A stretch of 37,852 nt of DNA from NCBI GenBank assembly GCA_949127675.1, contig CASBPY010000177.1, positions 1 to 37,852 on the forward strand, read 5' to 3'. The notes beneath the pieces are model-generated. The model was given only the letters and a program-made list of their open reading frames with translations, made no database searches and was not told where the DNA came from. Positions within the stretch are counted from its first letter, which is position 1, and each line of letters begins with the position of its first letter. This DNA is from Synechococcales cyanobacterium PMM_0072. GTDB lineage: Bacteria > Cyanobacteriota > Cyanobacteriia > Cyanobacteriales > Chamaesiphonaceae. A program made the translations under genes and the position numbers. This document shows positions 1-7,774 of this stretch, one piece after another.

Positions 1-117
1 GGACTATCGATCGTCAAAAAGCTAGTCGAAAGTCACGGTGGCGAAATTACCCTCGAATCTCAGCTCGGTATCGGGACAACTTTTAATTTTACCTGGATCG
101 CCGAGCAAACAAGATAG
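1..117 (+). CDS. C-terminal end of a sensor histidine kinase (partial)
   Basis: The window opens inside a reading frame that starts with GLSIVKKLVESHGG and ends in a TAG stop. This is the G2 box and last beta strands of a HATPase_c domain, the ATP-binding end of a two-component sensor kinase. About 38 residues are visible, so the sensory and dimerisation parts lie upstream of the window. The segment resembles the same part of the kinase at 1146-2987 (GIGLAIVKKLVDRVGG), so both belong to the same broad kinase class. The domain assignment follows from the motif; the signal sensed cannot be inferred. Confidence 0.75.
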   Translation, partial: GLSIVKKLVESHGGEITLESQLGIGTTFNFTWIAEQTR

Positions 118-252
118 CGTGTTGGGCGCGTTGAATATAGTTATGTCTTATCCCTAGTGGCGGTGGGACTAGCGATCGTCCATTTAGTCGGTTTGACGAT
201 CCGCGATCGAGAAATTGAAACTGCGGATCTAACTCTGCGATCGCCTGAATAA
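118..252 (+). other. Possible degenerate kinase tail after the stop codon
   Basis: The same frame stays open for 44 codons after the TAG at 115-117 and includes GLAIVHLVG, which looks like a second, decayed HATPase G2 box. It has no start codon of its own. It may be a relic of a duplicated kinase end, or chance. Low confidence. Confidence 0.2.
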
Positions 253-281
253 GTTCAAGATTTAGATCGATCGCGTTAACT

Positions 282-620
282 TCAACGTAGAATCAATGAT
301 TCGATCGCGGGTAACTCGGCTCGATCGTCATCCTGCGGCTCGATCGTTATTTCAACCTTATATCCCGCACCAGCCGCCAAAGCTGCGAGCGTATCCAGCC
401 GTAATAATTGTTTGCCAGTTTCCAATCTAGCGATCTGCGATTGCTTGATTCCGACCTTATCAGCAAACTCCTGTTGAGTCAGCTTTGCAGCTTGGCGCAT
501 GGCAATAACCATTCTCGCAATCTGAAACTCTGTTCTCAAAGCCTCATATTCTTTCAGCACTTCTGGCTTACTCAAAGCGCGTTTCTTAACTTCGTCAAGA
601 CTAATCATTTTAGCTGTCAT
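282..620 (-). CDS. higA: HigA-type antitoxin, XRE-family helix-turn-helix protein
   Basis: This 112-residue protein has an N-terminal helical region and a Cro/C1-type helix-turn-helix at about residues 45-95 (AKLTQQEFADKVGIKQSQIA, then RLETGK). It would bind and neutralise the RelE-like toxin encoded just upstream and repress their shared promoter. A GAGGA Shine-Dalgarno-like sequence lies about 8 bases before the ATG. The gene follows the toxin gene on the same strand after 36 bases. The toxin-first order is typical of higBA loci and unlike most other type II systems. The family assignment is firm; neutralisation and autoregulation are inferred from family behaviour. Confidence 0.85.
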   Translation of the reverse strand: MTAKMISLDEVKKRALSKPEVLKEYEALRTEFQIARMVIAMRQAAKLTQQEFADKVGIKQSQIARLETGKQLLRLDTLAALAAGAGYKVEITIEPQDDDRAELPAIESLILR

Positions 621-656
621 TCTCAGTTCCTCAAATATAATTTAACTTTCGAGCGA

Positions 657-1016
657 TTAAGCTTCAGCTTCAACCTGCTCTAGAAAAGCTGCCAAATATT
701 TTTTTGCCAACTTAAGCTCTTTGGTTGGTGTTTTTTGAGTCTTCTTGTGAAAACCATGTAGGAGGATAAATTGTTGTCCCGTGTATAAGAAATAGATAAT
801 TCGGTAAGCATTTTTATCCACACGGATGCGAATTTCGTAAAGCTTATCTTCTAGCGGCTTGACATGGGGCATTCCCACCTCAACTCCCGACTCTTCTAGT
901 AAATCGAAAACCCAAAGTAACTTAGCTTGAGTTTTAGCGTCCTGAGCTTCAAACCACTCGGTAACTGGAGATTTAGCCTCGCTATCGGTATAGAACTTAA
1001 TCGACCACTCAGCCAT
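657..1016 (-). CDS. higB: HigB-type toxin, RelE/phage Gp49-like family
   Basis: The 119-residue product matches the phage-derived Gp49-like/HigB family within the RelE superfamily. The features are WFEAQDAKTQAKLL near residues 22-35, MPHVKPLEDKLYEIRI near 49-64, a YRIIYF strand and a final LLHGFHKKTQKTP segment. Members are ribosome-dependent mRNA interferases or related nucleases. It is the first gene of a two-gene unit with the XRE antitoxin at 282-620. The length is normal for the family and no truncation is visible. Whether this copy is active cannot be read from sequence; the basic KKTQKTP end is where family members keep residues important for activity. Confidence 0.85.
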   Translation of the reverse strand: MAEWSIKFYTDSEAKSPVTEWFEAQDAKTQAKLLWVFDLLEESGVEVGMPHVKPLEDKLYEIRIRVDKNAYRIIYFLYTGQQFILLHGFHKKTQKTPTKELKLAKKYLAAFLEQVEAEA

Positions 1017-1145
1017 TTACAAAATCGGTAATTATAACATTAATGCTATTACAATTAGTTCTTTCTGGCAACTATCCCACTTAATCCGAGATCGATCGGT
1101 AAGAGGATCTACACAATTTGATAGAGCTACTAAACATCAACCTGC

Positions 1146-2987
1146 CTAAGCTAGCGGAAATTGTGGCCAGGTAAAGTGGACGGCTAAACCCTTGCCAGAG
1201 GCTGGAGTTGCCAACCAAATTTTACCACCAACCCGATCGACGAGTTTCTTGACGATCGCTAGTCCGATCCCCGTACTTTCGTAAACATCACGGGATTTGA
1301 GAGTTTCAAATAGTCGAAATACTCGCTGATGATGTTCTCGATCGATCCCAGGACCATCGTCAGTAATCACAAATTCGATCTGTGTTCCAACTAATTCTAC
1401 ACAAATCCCAATCTGACCGCGATGGGTGTCTTGGGATGCCCCACCGAGATCATGTTCGGTGACTGCTAGTGCGTCATGGTGTTTGAGCGCGTTTTCTAAC
1501 AACTCTTCGAGCACTTTGCGGAGGTGCACTTTGCACACAATCATCTGGAGATCCGTGGGATGAACCTCGATCTTGAAGTTGAGTGGGAGCAAGAGAGCGG
1601 TTTTGATTGCTTCTAAAAAGATCGCAAGTTCGATCGGTTCTGGATCGACGGGAGTTTGTCCTAAATTGGAGTACTCCCACAGTCCATCGATCAAGTTGTT
1701 GAGGCGATAGGTCCGCTGGCGGAGGAGTTGGAGATTGAGATCGAGTTGTTCGGAGGAGTAGGGCTTGACTTCTTCTTCAATCCACTCGGACAGAGTGGCA
1801 ATTCCCCTCAGCGGGGTCTTGAGATCGTGGGCGGTGGCGTAGGCAAATTGAGCTAATTCTTGATTGCGACTATTGAGAGTAAAGTTACTACTAATCAGGG
1901 CAAGATTGAGCTTCTCGGCTGCTTTGAGGTGGAATTCGAGCTGTTTCATCAAATTGATCTGTTCGGACACGTCCCTGACGATCGCGATGGTTTGCTCTCC
2001 TTGCTGAATTTTACTCAGTGACAGTTCGATCGGCAAGCTAGTACCATCCTTGCGGTAGGCGGTAAGCTGCCAAATTCGATCCCGTTGGGGCTGTTGTTGG
2101 AGCCAAGTGATTAGTTCCGGCAGGGGCTGGGATTTGGCGGTGGTTGCCTGGGCAAATAGCCGCATCAGGGGACATTCTAATAAATCGACGGAGGTATAGC
2201 CAAACATCTCAATCAGGGCGGGATTGACAGTTTCAATTTGACCCGATCGATCTAAAATCACCACCCCATCGATAATATCGTTAGTCAGGGCATTAATTAG
2301 ACTATCGCGGGTTTGGATTTTGGCTTCTCGTTGTTGCAATTCTTGTTCTAATAACTGAAATAGATAAATCCCGCCGAGGGTCGATAAAATTCCGGCAACT
2401 GTAAATAGTTGCTGGACGGATTGAATTAAAGATTGAAGATCGCTGAGATTATCCCGTTCTCGATTGAGTCCAGCTTGGTCGATCGCTTGAGTGGCATTAA
2501 TTTCTTGGCGCAGGGCATCCATTTCCCGCTGATCTTGTTTCAATAGGATCGATTGCGCTGGAGCCGAGTAGACAATTTTCAATGCTGCCATCAGTTTTTG
2601 AAGTGATTGAATCCGCGATTGAATCGAGTCTAATTGAGCTAATTGTTTGGGATCGGAACCGATCGATTTTTTCAAGTTTGCTAAAGCAATGGGCAAACTT
2701 TTTTGAGCTATTCGATCGGGTTCTAAAAATTCTGGATCCCCAGAGAGCAGATATCCCCGCACTCCAGTTTCCGCATTTAGCATGACAACCAGTAGCTCTC
2801 TAGTATTGGCGATCCGTTCCTGTCTGAGTTCAATCTTTTCTCTGATCTCCAATCCTGCATCCCGCGACCACAACCACGTTCCCAATGTTGCCAATAGACA
2901 CAGGGCGGGAATAGTCACGATCGCCGCCCCCCGATAAGAGAGCGACATCTTCGACCAACAAGTTAATAATCGAGAATTTGCAAGCAT
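1146..2987 (-). CDS. Membrane sensor histidine kinase with CHASE3 and PAS domains
   Basis: This is a 613-residue two-component sensor. A transmembrane helix at about residues 20-40 is followed by an extracytoplasmic CHASE3-like helical region (about 45-190, with the hallmark NAETGVRGYLLSGD at 71-84). A second membrane helix follows near 195-212, then a short coiled coil and a PAS domain (about 228-340, with VNPALIEMFGY). The HisKA dimerisation region has the phosphoacceptor H387 in ATAHDLKTPLRG. The HATPase has N499 (N box), DDGPGI at 543-548 and GIGLAIV at 573-579. All catalytic boxes look intact. No response regulator is adjacent, so it is an orphan kinase whose signal and partner are unknown. 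Cyanobacterial kinases of this layout often resemble phytochrome-type output modules, but no GAF/PHY domain is present. Confidence 0.93.
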   Translation of the reverse strand: MLANSRLLTCWSKMSLSYRGAAIVTIPALCLLATLGTWLWSRDAGLEIREKIELRQERIANTRELLVVMLNAETGVRGYLLSGDPEFLEPDRIAQKSLPIALANLKKSIGSDPKQLAQLDSIQSRIQSLQKLMAALKIVYSAPAQSILLKQDQREMDALRQEINATQAIDQAGLNRERDNLSDLQSLIQSVQQLFTVAGILSTLGGIYLFQLLEQELQQREAKIQTRDSLINALTNDIIDGVVILDRSGQIETVNPALIEMFGYTSVDLLECPLMRLFAQATTAKSQPLPELITWLQQQPQRDRIWQLTAYRKDGTSLPIELSLSKIQQGEQTIAIVRDVSEQINLMKQLEFHLKAAEKLNLALISSNFTLNSRNQELAQFAYATAHDLKTPLRGIATLSEWIEEEVKPYSSEQLDLNLQLLRQRTYRLNNLIDGLWEYSNLGQTPVDPEPIELAIFLEAIKTALLLPLNFKIEVHPTDLQMIVCKVHLRKVLEELLENALKHHDALAVTEHDLGGASQDTHRGQIGICVELVGTQIEFVITDDGPGIDREHHQRVFRLFETLKSRDVYESTGIGLAIVKKLVDRVGGKIWLATPASGKGLAVHFTWPQFPLA

Positions 2988-3181
2988 CCTCTAAGTTCCG
3001 ATTCAGGTAAAACAGAATTGGCACCCTTTAAGATATTCATTATTTAGCCAAATTTTGCCGCTTTCACCTTCGACGATCTTCATAGTAACCCTTTGTCTGC
3101 AAAATTGGCATTAAGTTTACGCGCAATCGCGCAGCCTGCCAATCTTGACAGAACTCAGCGTACCGCAAGCCAATCAACTAA

Positions 3182-4252
3182 TTAAGCAGCTCTAGCCATC
3201 TGGAGATGTCCATTGCGGGAGAATTTCTCACCCATCACTTGTCGATAGACAGCTTCATAACCATCGGTCATGCTATCTACCCCAAAATGACTTTCGACAT
3301 ACTTCCGACAAGCCCAGCGAGAGATCGAAGGAATTTGGCTGACGGCGGCGATACATTCGGCGACGGTGTGACAGATAAAGCCGTTCTGTCCGTGGGAGAC
3401 TATTTCTGGTACAGCTCCCAAACCCATCGCAATTACAGGCGTACCCGCAGCCATCGATTCGATCGTTACCAAGCCAAAAGGTTCGCGCCAAGTAATCGGA
3501 AATAAGGTGGCGATCGCGTGTCCCATCAGGTTATTCTTCATACAGTGATCGGCTTCACCGAGAAATTGGATGAATTCGCCATCGATTAGGGGTTTAATTT
3601 CTCGATCGAAAAACTCCACATCCACCGGATCGACTTTCCCAGCCATTTTCAGCGGAATACCTGTAGCCTTGGCAATTTCGATCGCATGTTGGGGGCCTTT
3701 TTCCGGTGACATTCGCCCCAAGAATGCGAGATAGGCGGGTTGATCGGGGGTGGGGAAAAACTGATGACTCTCGACATCGATACTGTTATATACTGTTGCG
3801 ACACAGTTTAACCCCAGTCTCGGCTCCCGTTGAGCGTCAGAAATACTTACATAAGGTTGGGCTTTCGCATAGCCGTACATCTTTTGATTGTCAGGGGTGA
3901 AAATACCGTGCAGAGTATGTACTGTCGGTGTTTTAGTTAGTCTGGTATAAGGCAGCGCGGCACAGCCAATATGAGAATGGATCAGATCAAATTCTCCAGC
4001 TCGTTCATAGACTTGGGCTAGCTGAAGCATCTCGTAAATCCCGCACTCTTTCACATCCGGATCTAACCGAAGTGCTTGAGGATGGACTGCTGATAATTTT
4101 GCGCTGGTAATCGAGTCACCGGAAGCAAATAGAGTTACCTCATGTCCGCGTTTGACCAGTTCTTCAGTTAATAGACCGACAATTAGTTCAATTCCACCAT
4201 AAGCTGGCGGGGGAACGCGCTCCCATAAAGGCGCAACCTGTGCAATTCGCAT
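3182..4252 (-). CDS. GT4-family glycosyltransferase
   Basis: This 356-residue cytosolic GT-B enzyme of family GT4 (GlgA/PimA-like) would transfer a sugar from a nucleotide-sugar donor. The N-terminal acceptor domain opens with MRIAQVAPLWERVPPPAYGG and continues with ELVKRGHEVTLFASGDS. The C-terminal donor domain has FLGRMSPEKGP, KMAGKVDP and EPFGLVTIESMAAGTPVIA, which contains the conserved E-x7-E motif. The gene is a single transcription unit with a roughly 250-base upstream spacer. A second GT4 enzyme, now frameshifted, lies at 31455-32542. Donor and acceptor are unknown; roles in exopolysaccharide or glycolipid synthesis are plausible but not shown. Confidence 0.9.
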   Translation of the reverse strand: MRIAQVAPLWERVPPPAYGGIELIVGLLTEELVKRGHEVTLFASGDSITSAKLSAVHPQALRLDPDVKECGIYEMLQLAQVYERAGEFDLIHSHIGCAALPYTRLTKTPTVHTLHGIFTPDNQKMYGYAKAQPYVSISDAQREPRLGLNCVATVYNSIDVESHQFFPTPDQPAYLAFLGRMSPEKGPQHAIEIAKATGIPLKMAGKVDPVDVEFFDREIKPLIDGEFIQFLGEADHCMKNNLMGHAIATLFPITWREPFGLVTIESMAAGTPVIAMGLGAVPEIVSHGQNGFICHTVAECIAAVSQIPSISRWACRKYVESHFGVDSMTDGYEAVYRQVMGEKFSRNGHLQMARAA

Positions 4253-4505
4253 AATAGGACTCCTAACTTAGTTGTGGATGACGAACCTGAGATAACTATT
4301 TGAATCTAATTATCTAACCCCAGAACGGCTAAGTCTTCTATCTGAAGAGGTATTTTTGAGCGTGAAAAATACTTTTGGTTGATTTGAATAAATATATATT
4401 TTGATAGACTCTGGTTAAGCTGATTATCTTTCGATCGACTGACGTAAGTTTTGAGCTATTAGTCAAAAATGGAGATATTCAACTTACTCAAAACAACACA
4501 AGCTC

Positions 4506-4646
4506 ATGAAATCAACTACCCGCGCCTCTGAACTAACACTCCCAAACATCACACCTTCAGTAGGTACAACTATCAATGGGATCTTAATATTACTTCCCTT
4601 ATCTTTATTTCTACTAGGTCTTTTTACTGGTGTAATTAATCCTTAA
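4506..4646 (+). CDS. Possible single-pass small membrane protein, 46 residues
   Basis: An ATG-initiated ORF in an otherwise empty spacer encodes a polar N-terminus of about 22 residues followed by one strongly hydrophobic helix (GILILLPLSLFLLGLFTGVI) and a short NP end. It is followed 31 bases later by a GC-rich hairpin. The size and layout are like the small one-helix subunits of photosynthetic complexes, but it does not match PsbJ, PsbK, PsbM, PsbX, PetM or PetN as I know them. No convincing Shine-Dalgarno sequence is seen. Real-gene status rests on the clean hydrophobic block and the following hairpin, so confidence is moderate. Confidence 0.4.
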   Translation: MKSTTRASELTLPNITPSVGTTINGILILLPLSLFLLGLFTGVINP

Positions 4647-4677
4647 TTTCAACAACTATATAAAATTTTCAGCTATG

Positions 4678-4703
4678 GCCCCGACTTATTAAAAAATCGG
4701 GGC
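4678..4703. terminator. GC-rich hairpin, possible bidirectional terminator
   Basis: GCCCCGA pairs with TCGGGGC around an A/T-rich 12-base loop. It sits between the small ORF ending at 4646 (+) and the 83-residue gene ending at 4734 (-), so it could end transcription from either side. The T-run is weak in both directions. Confidence 0.5.
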
Positions 4704-4733
4704 TATACTTGTCAGCAATGATTATGATGCAAA

Positions 4734-4985
4734 TCACAGTTCTGTTGCTGTATCCGGTGCAATTTCAATTCCCAAATTTGGAGCTAACACGACTTTTTTA
4801 AGTAAATCATCAAAGTGTTTGTTTTTTATGCCCATATCCACCAGAGCAACTGTTAATTCCTGCTGGAAAGTGTCGATATCATCACTATAGCCACACTGCT
4901 GGGCTGTCACTTCGATGCCTTGCTTGGCACTTGCTTGGGCACAATCAATTAGTTCTGTGCCATGTAGAGGGGTTGAGGATGCCAT
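4734..4985 (-). CDS. Hypothetical 83-residue protein cotranscribed with the molybdopterin oxidoreductase
   Basis: This small acidic protein has no domain I recognise. It contains two cysteines (DCAQAS and QQCGYS), an acidic middle (DDIDTFQQELTVALVDMGIKNKHFDDLLKK) that looks helical, and no signal peptide or membrane helix. Its start lies 15 bases after the stop of the FdhF/YdeP-type gene on the same strand, with AAGG about 10 bases before the ATG, so the two are probably cotranscribed. It could be a maturation or electron-transfer accessory factor or simply an independent gene. The link to the oxidoreductase is inferred from position only. Confidence 0.65.
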   Translation of the reverse strand: MASSTPLHGTELIDCAQASAKQGIEVTAQQCGYSDDIDTFQQELTVALVDMGIKNKHFDDLLKKVVLAPNLGIEIAPDTATEL

Positions 4986-5000
4986 AAGATTTAACCTTGA

Positions 5001-7265
5001 TTATTTTGCTTGATAAACTACAACAGGTACCCGCTTATAGGCAGGTGTACCAGATCGGGGTTCGGTTCTCGCCTTGAAGATTACATTCACTTCTGGGTAG
5101 AACATTAACGCCGCACCTTCCCTGACTGAGCCATAGATTATTTCGACGTTTTCCAATTTACCTGCATCACCTTGTACCGTCACCAGATTGTGTGCCGCTA
5201 AACCAATTTTTTCAGCATCGATCCGGTTGATTAAAATACAGTTACGATGAGGCATTCCCCGATAATGATCGCCAACTTTATAGACGACAGTATTGTGTTG
5301 GGAGTAGCTGCGCCCTGTCATGAGAGCAAGGACTAGACTCTTGACAGATCGATCGATCCCAAATTCTTCAGCACCTGGTAAGTTCAGAATCGGTAACGGT
5401 GTCACGAACATTTTCGCTTTCCCCGATAGTGTTTTGAAGTGCGGCTCAGTCACAATCCGCCCTGAAATAATAAACTCTGCTTTTGTCTCGTCAATACTGG
5501 CGATTTTCTCGTAACCTGGAATAGTCGTCGCAATTAATTGCCGGACATAATAGGGATCTTGTAACTTACGCCATTGAATCGGCGTTTCACCTAATAAATT
5601 ATGTGCCAGTCTGGTAATAAATTCGACTTCACCAACCAGATCCGCACCTTTTAAATGGGTTTCGCCTTCATCATTGAGTCGCACAAAATTGTTACCTGAT
5701 TCCGTCGTCGTTTTATATGGATGCTCGAACCGATTCAACACGGGAATGATAATTGTGTTGGTTTTTGCTAATCCATGAAAGTGTCCGATGTTGGGCTTAG
5801 TTGCTAGATAAATAATCGTATCGATATTTCCCAATGCGCGTTTTGCTTGGGCTGAATCGGGATTAGCCCCATAGATATTGCCCCCCACACAGAGCAGACT
5901 ATCTACTTTACCTGCATCGGCTGCTTCGATCAGATCGCGGGTGTGATAGCCCTTGGGAAGGGTCAGCGGTCGTCCTAGCAGCCGCTCCAAGGCTTGCTTA
6001 ATCTCTGCCTTGAGCTTGACCGTCACGCCCATCGAACCAAAGCCTTGGACGTTGGAGTGTCCCCGTACAGGCATCACTCCAGCACCCATTTTGCCAACAT
6101 TACCGCTGACGAGAGCGGTGTTGGCGATACTATAGACGTTATCCACACCGTTAGTTTGCTGGGTAATCCCCATCGCCCAGCCGAAGACTACCCGCTTCGA
6201 TGTACCGATGATTGTAGCTGCGGTTTCGATGTCGGTGCGGGAGACTCCGCAAGTGGTGGTAATGGTTTCCCAGGAAGTTGTTTGTGCCTGTGCTAGTACT
6301 GCTTCCCAGTCTTCTGTATGTGCTTCCAGGAAAGTTCGATCGACTCTACTTTGTCCGATTAGGGCTTTTTGGATCCCGACAAATAATGCCACATCACTAC
6401 CAGGAATCGGTTGAAGATAGAGTGAGGCAATATCCGAGCCAGTCACTAGGGATTTGACGGGAAATGCGGGAGAGCCAAATTTCACTAACCCGATTTCCAT
6501 CACCGGATTGATCACGATCACTTTGCCACCCTTGTCGCGGATCTTAATCAACTCATTCATCAATCGGGGATGATTGGAGGGCGAATTTGCCCCCGCTAAA
6601 ACCACACAGTCCGCCTCCTTCAGGCTCTCCAGACTGACGATCGAGGTAGTTGTCCCAAACATCTCATTCAGAGCGGTAGTCGAGGGCGCATGGCACAAAT
6701 CCGAGCAGTCTGCCAGATTATTAGAACCGAGAGTCCGCATCATTAGTTGCAGCAAAAATGCGGCTTCATTGGAGCCACGCCCAGAACTATAGGAGGCGAT
6801 CCGCTCTGGATCTTGATCAAATGCAGTAGTGGCGATCTGATAAATTTCATCCCAAGAAATCCGCTCGTAGTGGGAATTACCCGCCCGCAAAATCACTGGA
6901 AAACTCAATCTACCCAACTTGTCGGCTTCCAGGGAAGATAATTGTTGAAGTCTAGCGATCGGATTTGTATCAAAAAAATGTGTCGATATCCCTGGCTGAA
7001 TTTCCGCAGAAATCGCCTCCACACTCTTCATACAACGTTGGAGCTTCTCACCCGTTTCGTCAGTAAATCCCCCCTTTTGTCCGCCTGTCCCCCAGGAGCA
7101 AGATAGACAAGCACTCTTATGGAGCAGGGTTTTCCACAGCTTCGATCCTTGGGGCGATAGTGTTTTCTCCGCCCAATATTCAATAATGTGCAGTCCCCCG
7201 CCAATTTCGGGGGTATCCTGATTGGTTTCCTGATAGGGTGGCTGTTGCGGGGAGTTAGTTTCCAT
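5001..7265 (-). CDS. FdhF/YdeP-family molybdopterin oxidoreductase (formate dehydrogenase-like)
   Basis: This 754-residue cytoplasmic protein of the molybdopterin oxidoreductase superfamily is closest in layout to YdeP/FdhA-like alpha subunits. The N-terminal region has C53-x2-C56 and C78, three cysteines where clostridial-type formate dehydrogenases carry a 4Fe-4S cluster. The Mo-bis-MGD core includes SSGRGSNEAAF, DLCHAPSTTALNEMFGTT, VVLAGANSPSNHPRLM and GWAMGITQQTNGVDN. The C-terminal molybdopterin dinucleotide-binding domain begins near LALMTGRSYSQHNTVVYK. It has no Tat signal. Substrates of this subgroup are poorly known; YdeP is linked to acid resistance in E. coli. An 83-residue gene follows 15 bases downstream. 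No FdhD or cofactor-synthesis gene is nearby, so the physiological reaction remains open. Confidence 0.9.
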   Translation of the reverse strand: METNSPQQPPYQETNQDTPEIGGGLHIIEYWAEKTLSPQGSKLWKTLLHKSACLSCSWGTGGQKGGFTDETGEKLQRCMKSVEAISAEIQPGISTHFFDTNPIARLQQLSSLEADKLGRLSFPVILRAGNSHYERISWDEIYQIATTAFDQDPERIASYSSGRGSNEAAFLLQLMMRTLGSNNLADCSDLCHAPSTTALNEMFGTTTSIVSLESLKEADCVVLAGANSPSNHPRLMNELIKIRDKGGKVIVINPVMEIGLVKFGSPAFPVKSLVTGSDIASLYLQPIPGSDVALFVGIQKALIGQSRVDRTFLEAHTEDWEAVLAQAQTTSWETITTTCGVSRTDIETAATIIGTSKRVVFGWAMGITQQTNGVDNVYSIANTALVSGNVGKMGAGVMPVRGHSNVQGFGSMGVTVKLKAEIKQALERLLGRPLTLPKGYHTRDLIEAADAGKVDSLLCVGGNIYGANPDSAQAKRALGNIDTIIYLATKPNIGHFHGLAKTNTIIIPVLNRFEHPYKTTTESGNNFVRLNDEGETHLKGADLVGEVEFITRLAHNLLGETPIQWRKLQDPYYVRQLIATTIPGYEKIASIDETKAEFIISGRIVTEPHFKTLSGKAKMFVTPLPILNLPGAEEFGIDRSVKSLVLALMTGRSYSQHNTVVYKVGDHYRGMPHRNCILINRIDAEKIGLAAHNLVTVQGDAGKLENVEIIYGSVREGAALMFYPEVNVIFKARTEPRSGTPAYKRVPVVVYQAK

Positions 7266-7307
7266 GCGATCGAAGGATAGTTTCTTGCCGTAATATTAAC
7301 CTTGTGG

Positions 7308-7329
7308 GGGCGGGGATTCATCCCCGCCC
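7308..7329. terminator. Perfect 10-bp hairpin between two minus-strand genes
   Basis: GGGCGGGGAT and ATCCCCGCCC are separated by only TC. It lies 49 bases after the stop of the gene at 7379-7633 (minus strand) and 42 bases before the start of the oxidoreductase gene. It can serve as a terminator for the former, although a T-run is lacking. Similar GGGCGGGG palindromes are common dispersed intergenic repeats in cyanobacteria. Confidence 0.55.
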
Positions 7330-7378
7330 TCTAAAGTTCCGCACTTTTTCAATCAGATTGGTATGTGTGGATCTCCAG

Positions 7379-7633
7379 CTAATCGCGATGATTGCCCAAA
7401 TCTGGGACAAGCCGTTTCGCTTCATCTTTGATTTCCACTTTCATCGTGTTGCAAATCTCTGTCAAAGTCTTCGGTTTGCTAAAATTTCCCCGATCACCTC
7501 CAATAATTTGCACGGCTTGATCTTTGATTTCCGCTTTCATTTCCGAGCACTTCTCAGCTAAAGTCTCGGACTTTTCGGTAGATTCAACCGCGTTCGGTTG
7601 AGTATTTTCCGTCATGGAATTTACGTTGTCCAT
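7379..7633 (-). CDS. Hypothetical 84-residue protein with an internal repeat
   Basis: The function is not recognised. The protein is hydrophilic and charged, without signal peptide or membrane helix. It contains two related units, TLAEKCSEMKAEIKDQA (upstream) and TLTEICNTMKVEIKDEA (downstream), spaced about 30 residues apart. Each has one cysteine and a helical MK-x-EIKD-x-A core, which suggests a tandem helical motif, perhaps a two-helix coiled protein. The frame also has a GTG start at 7657, but the ATG at 7631-7633 is more likely; a third ATG lies at 7615. It is upstream of and codirectional with the FdhF-like gene but separated by a hairpin at 7308-7329, and downstream of katE, so it is probably its own unit. 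Confidence 0.6.
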   Translation of the reverse strand: MDNVNSMTENTQPNAVESTEKSETLAEKCSEMKAEIKDQAVQIIGGDRGNFSKPKTLTEICNTMKVEIKDEAKRLVPDLGNHRD

Positions 7634-7737
7634 AGCACTTTTTGTGCATCTAAGCACAAACTTAAACTATTCATATTTTAAGGTGTTTGTTCGATCGAAC
7701 CATCTATCAAATTGAATACTTTAACTTTATAGACCCA

Positions 7738-7765
7738 GTTGGGGCAATCGATCGATCGCCCCAAC
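7738..7765 (-). terminator. Hairpin downstream of katE
   Basis: GTTGGGGC and GCCCCAAC form an 8-bp stem, with an ATCGATCGATC-type loop that can itself pair. It begins about 10 bases after the katE stop on the minus strand. It is the best candidate terminator for katE, but has no strong T-run. Confidence 0.5.
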
Positions 7766-7774
7766 CACCAGAAG

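Noticed and set aside
7266-7378. Molybdenum cofactor riboswitch upstream of the FdhF-like gene
   Set aside because: The leader is only short and shows one simple hairpin; no multi-helix fold like that riboswitch.
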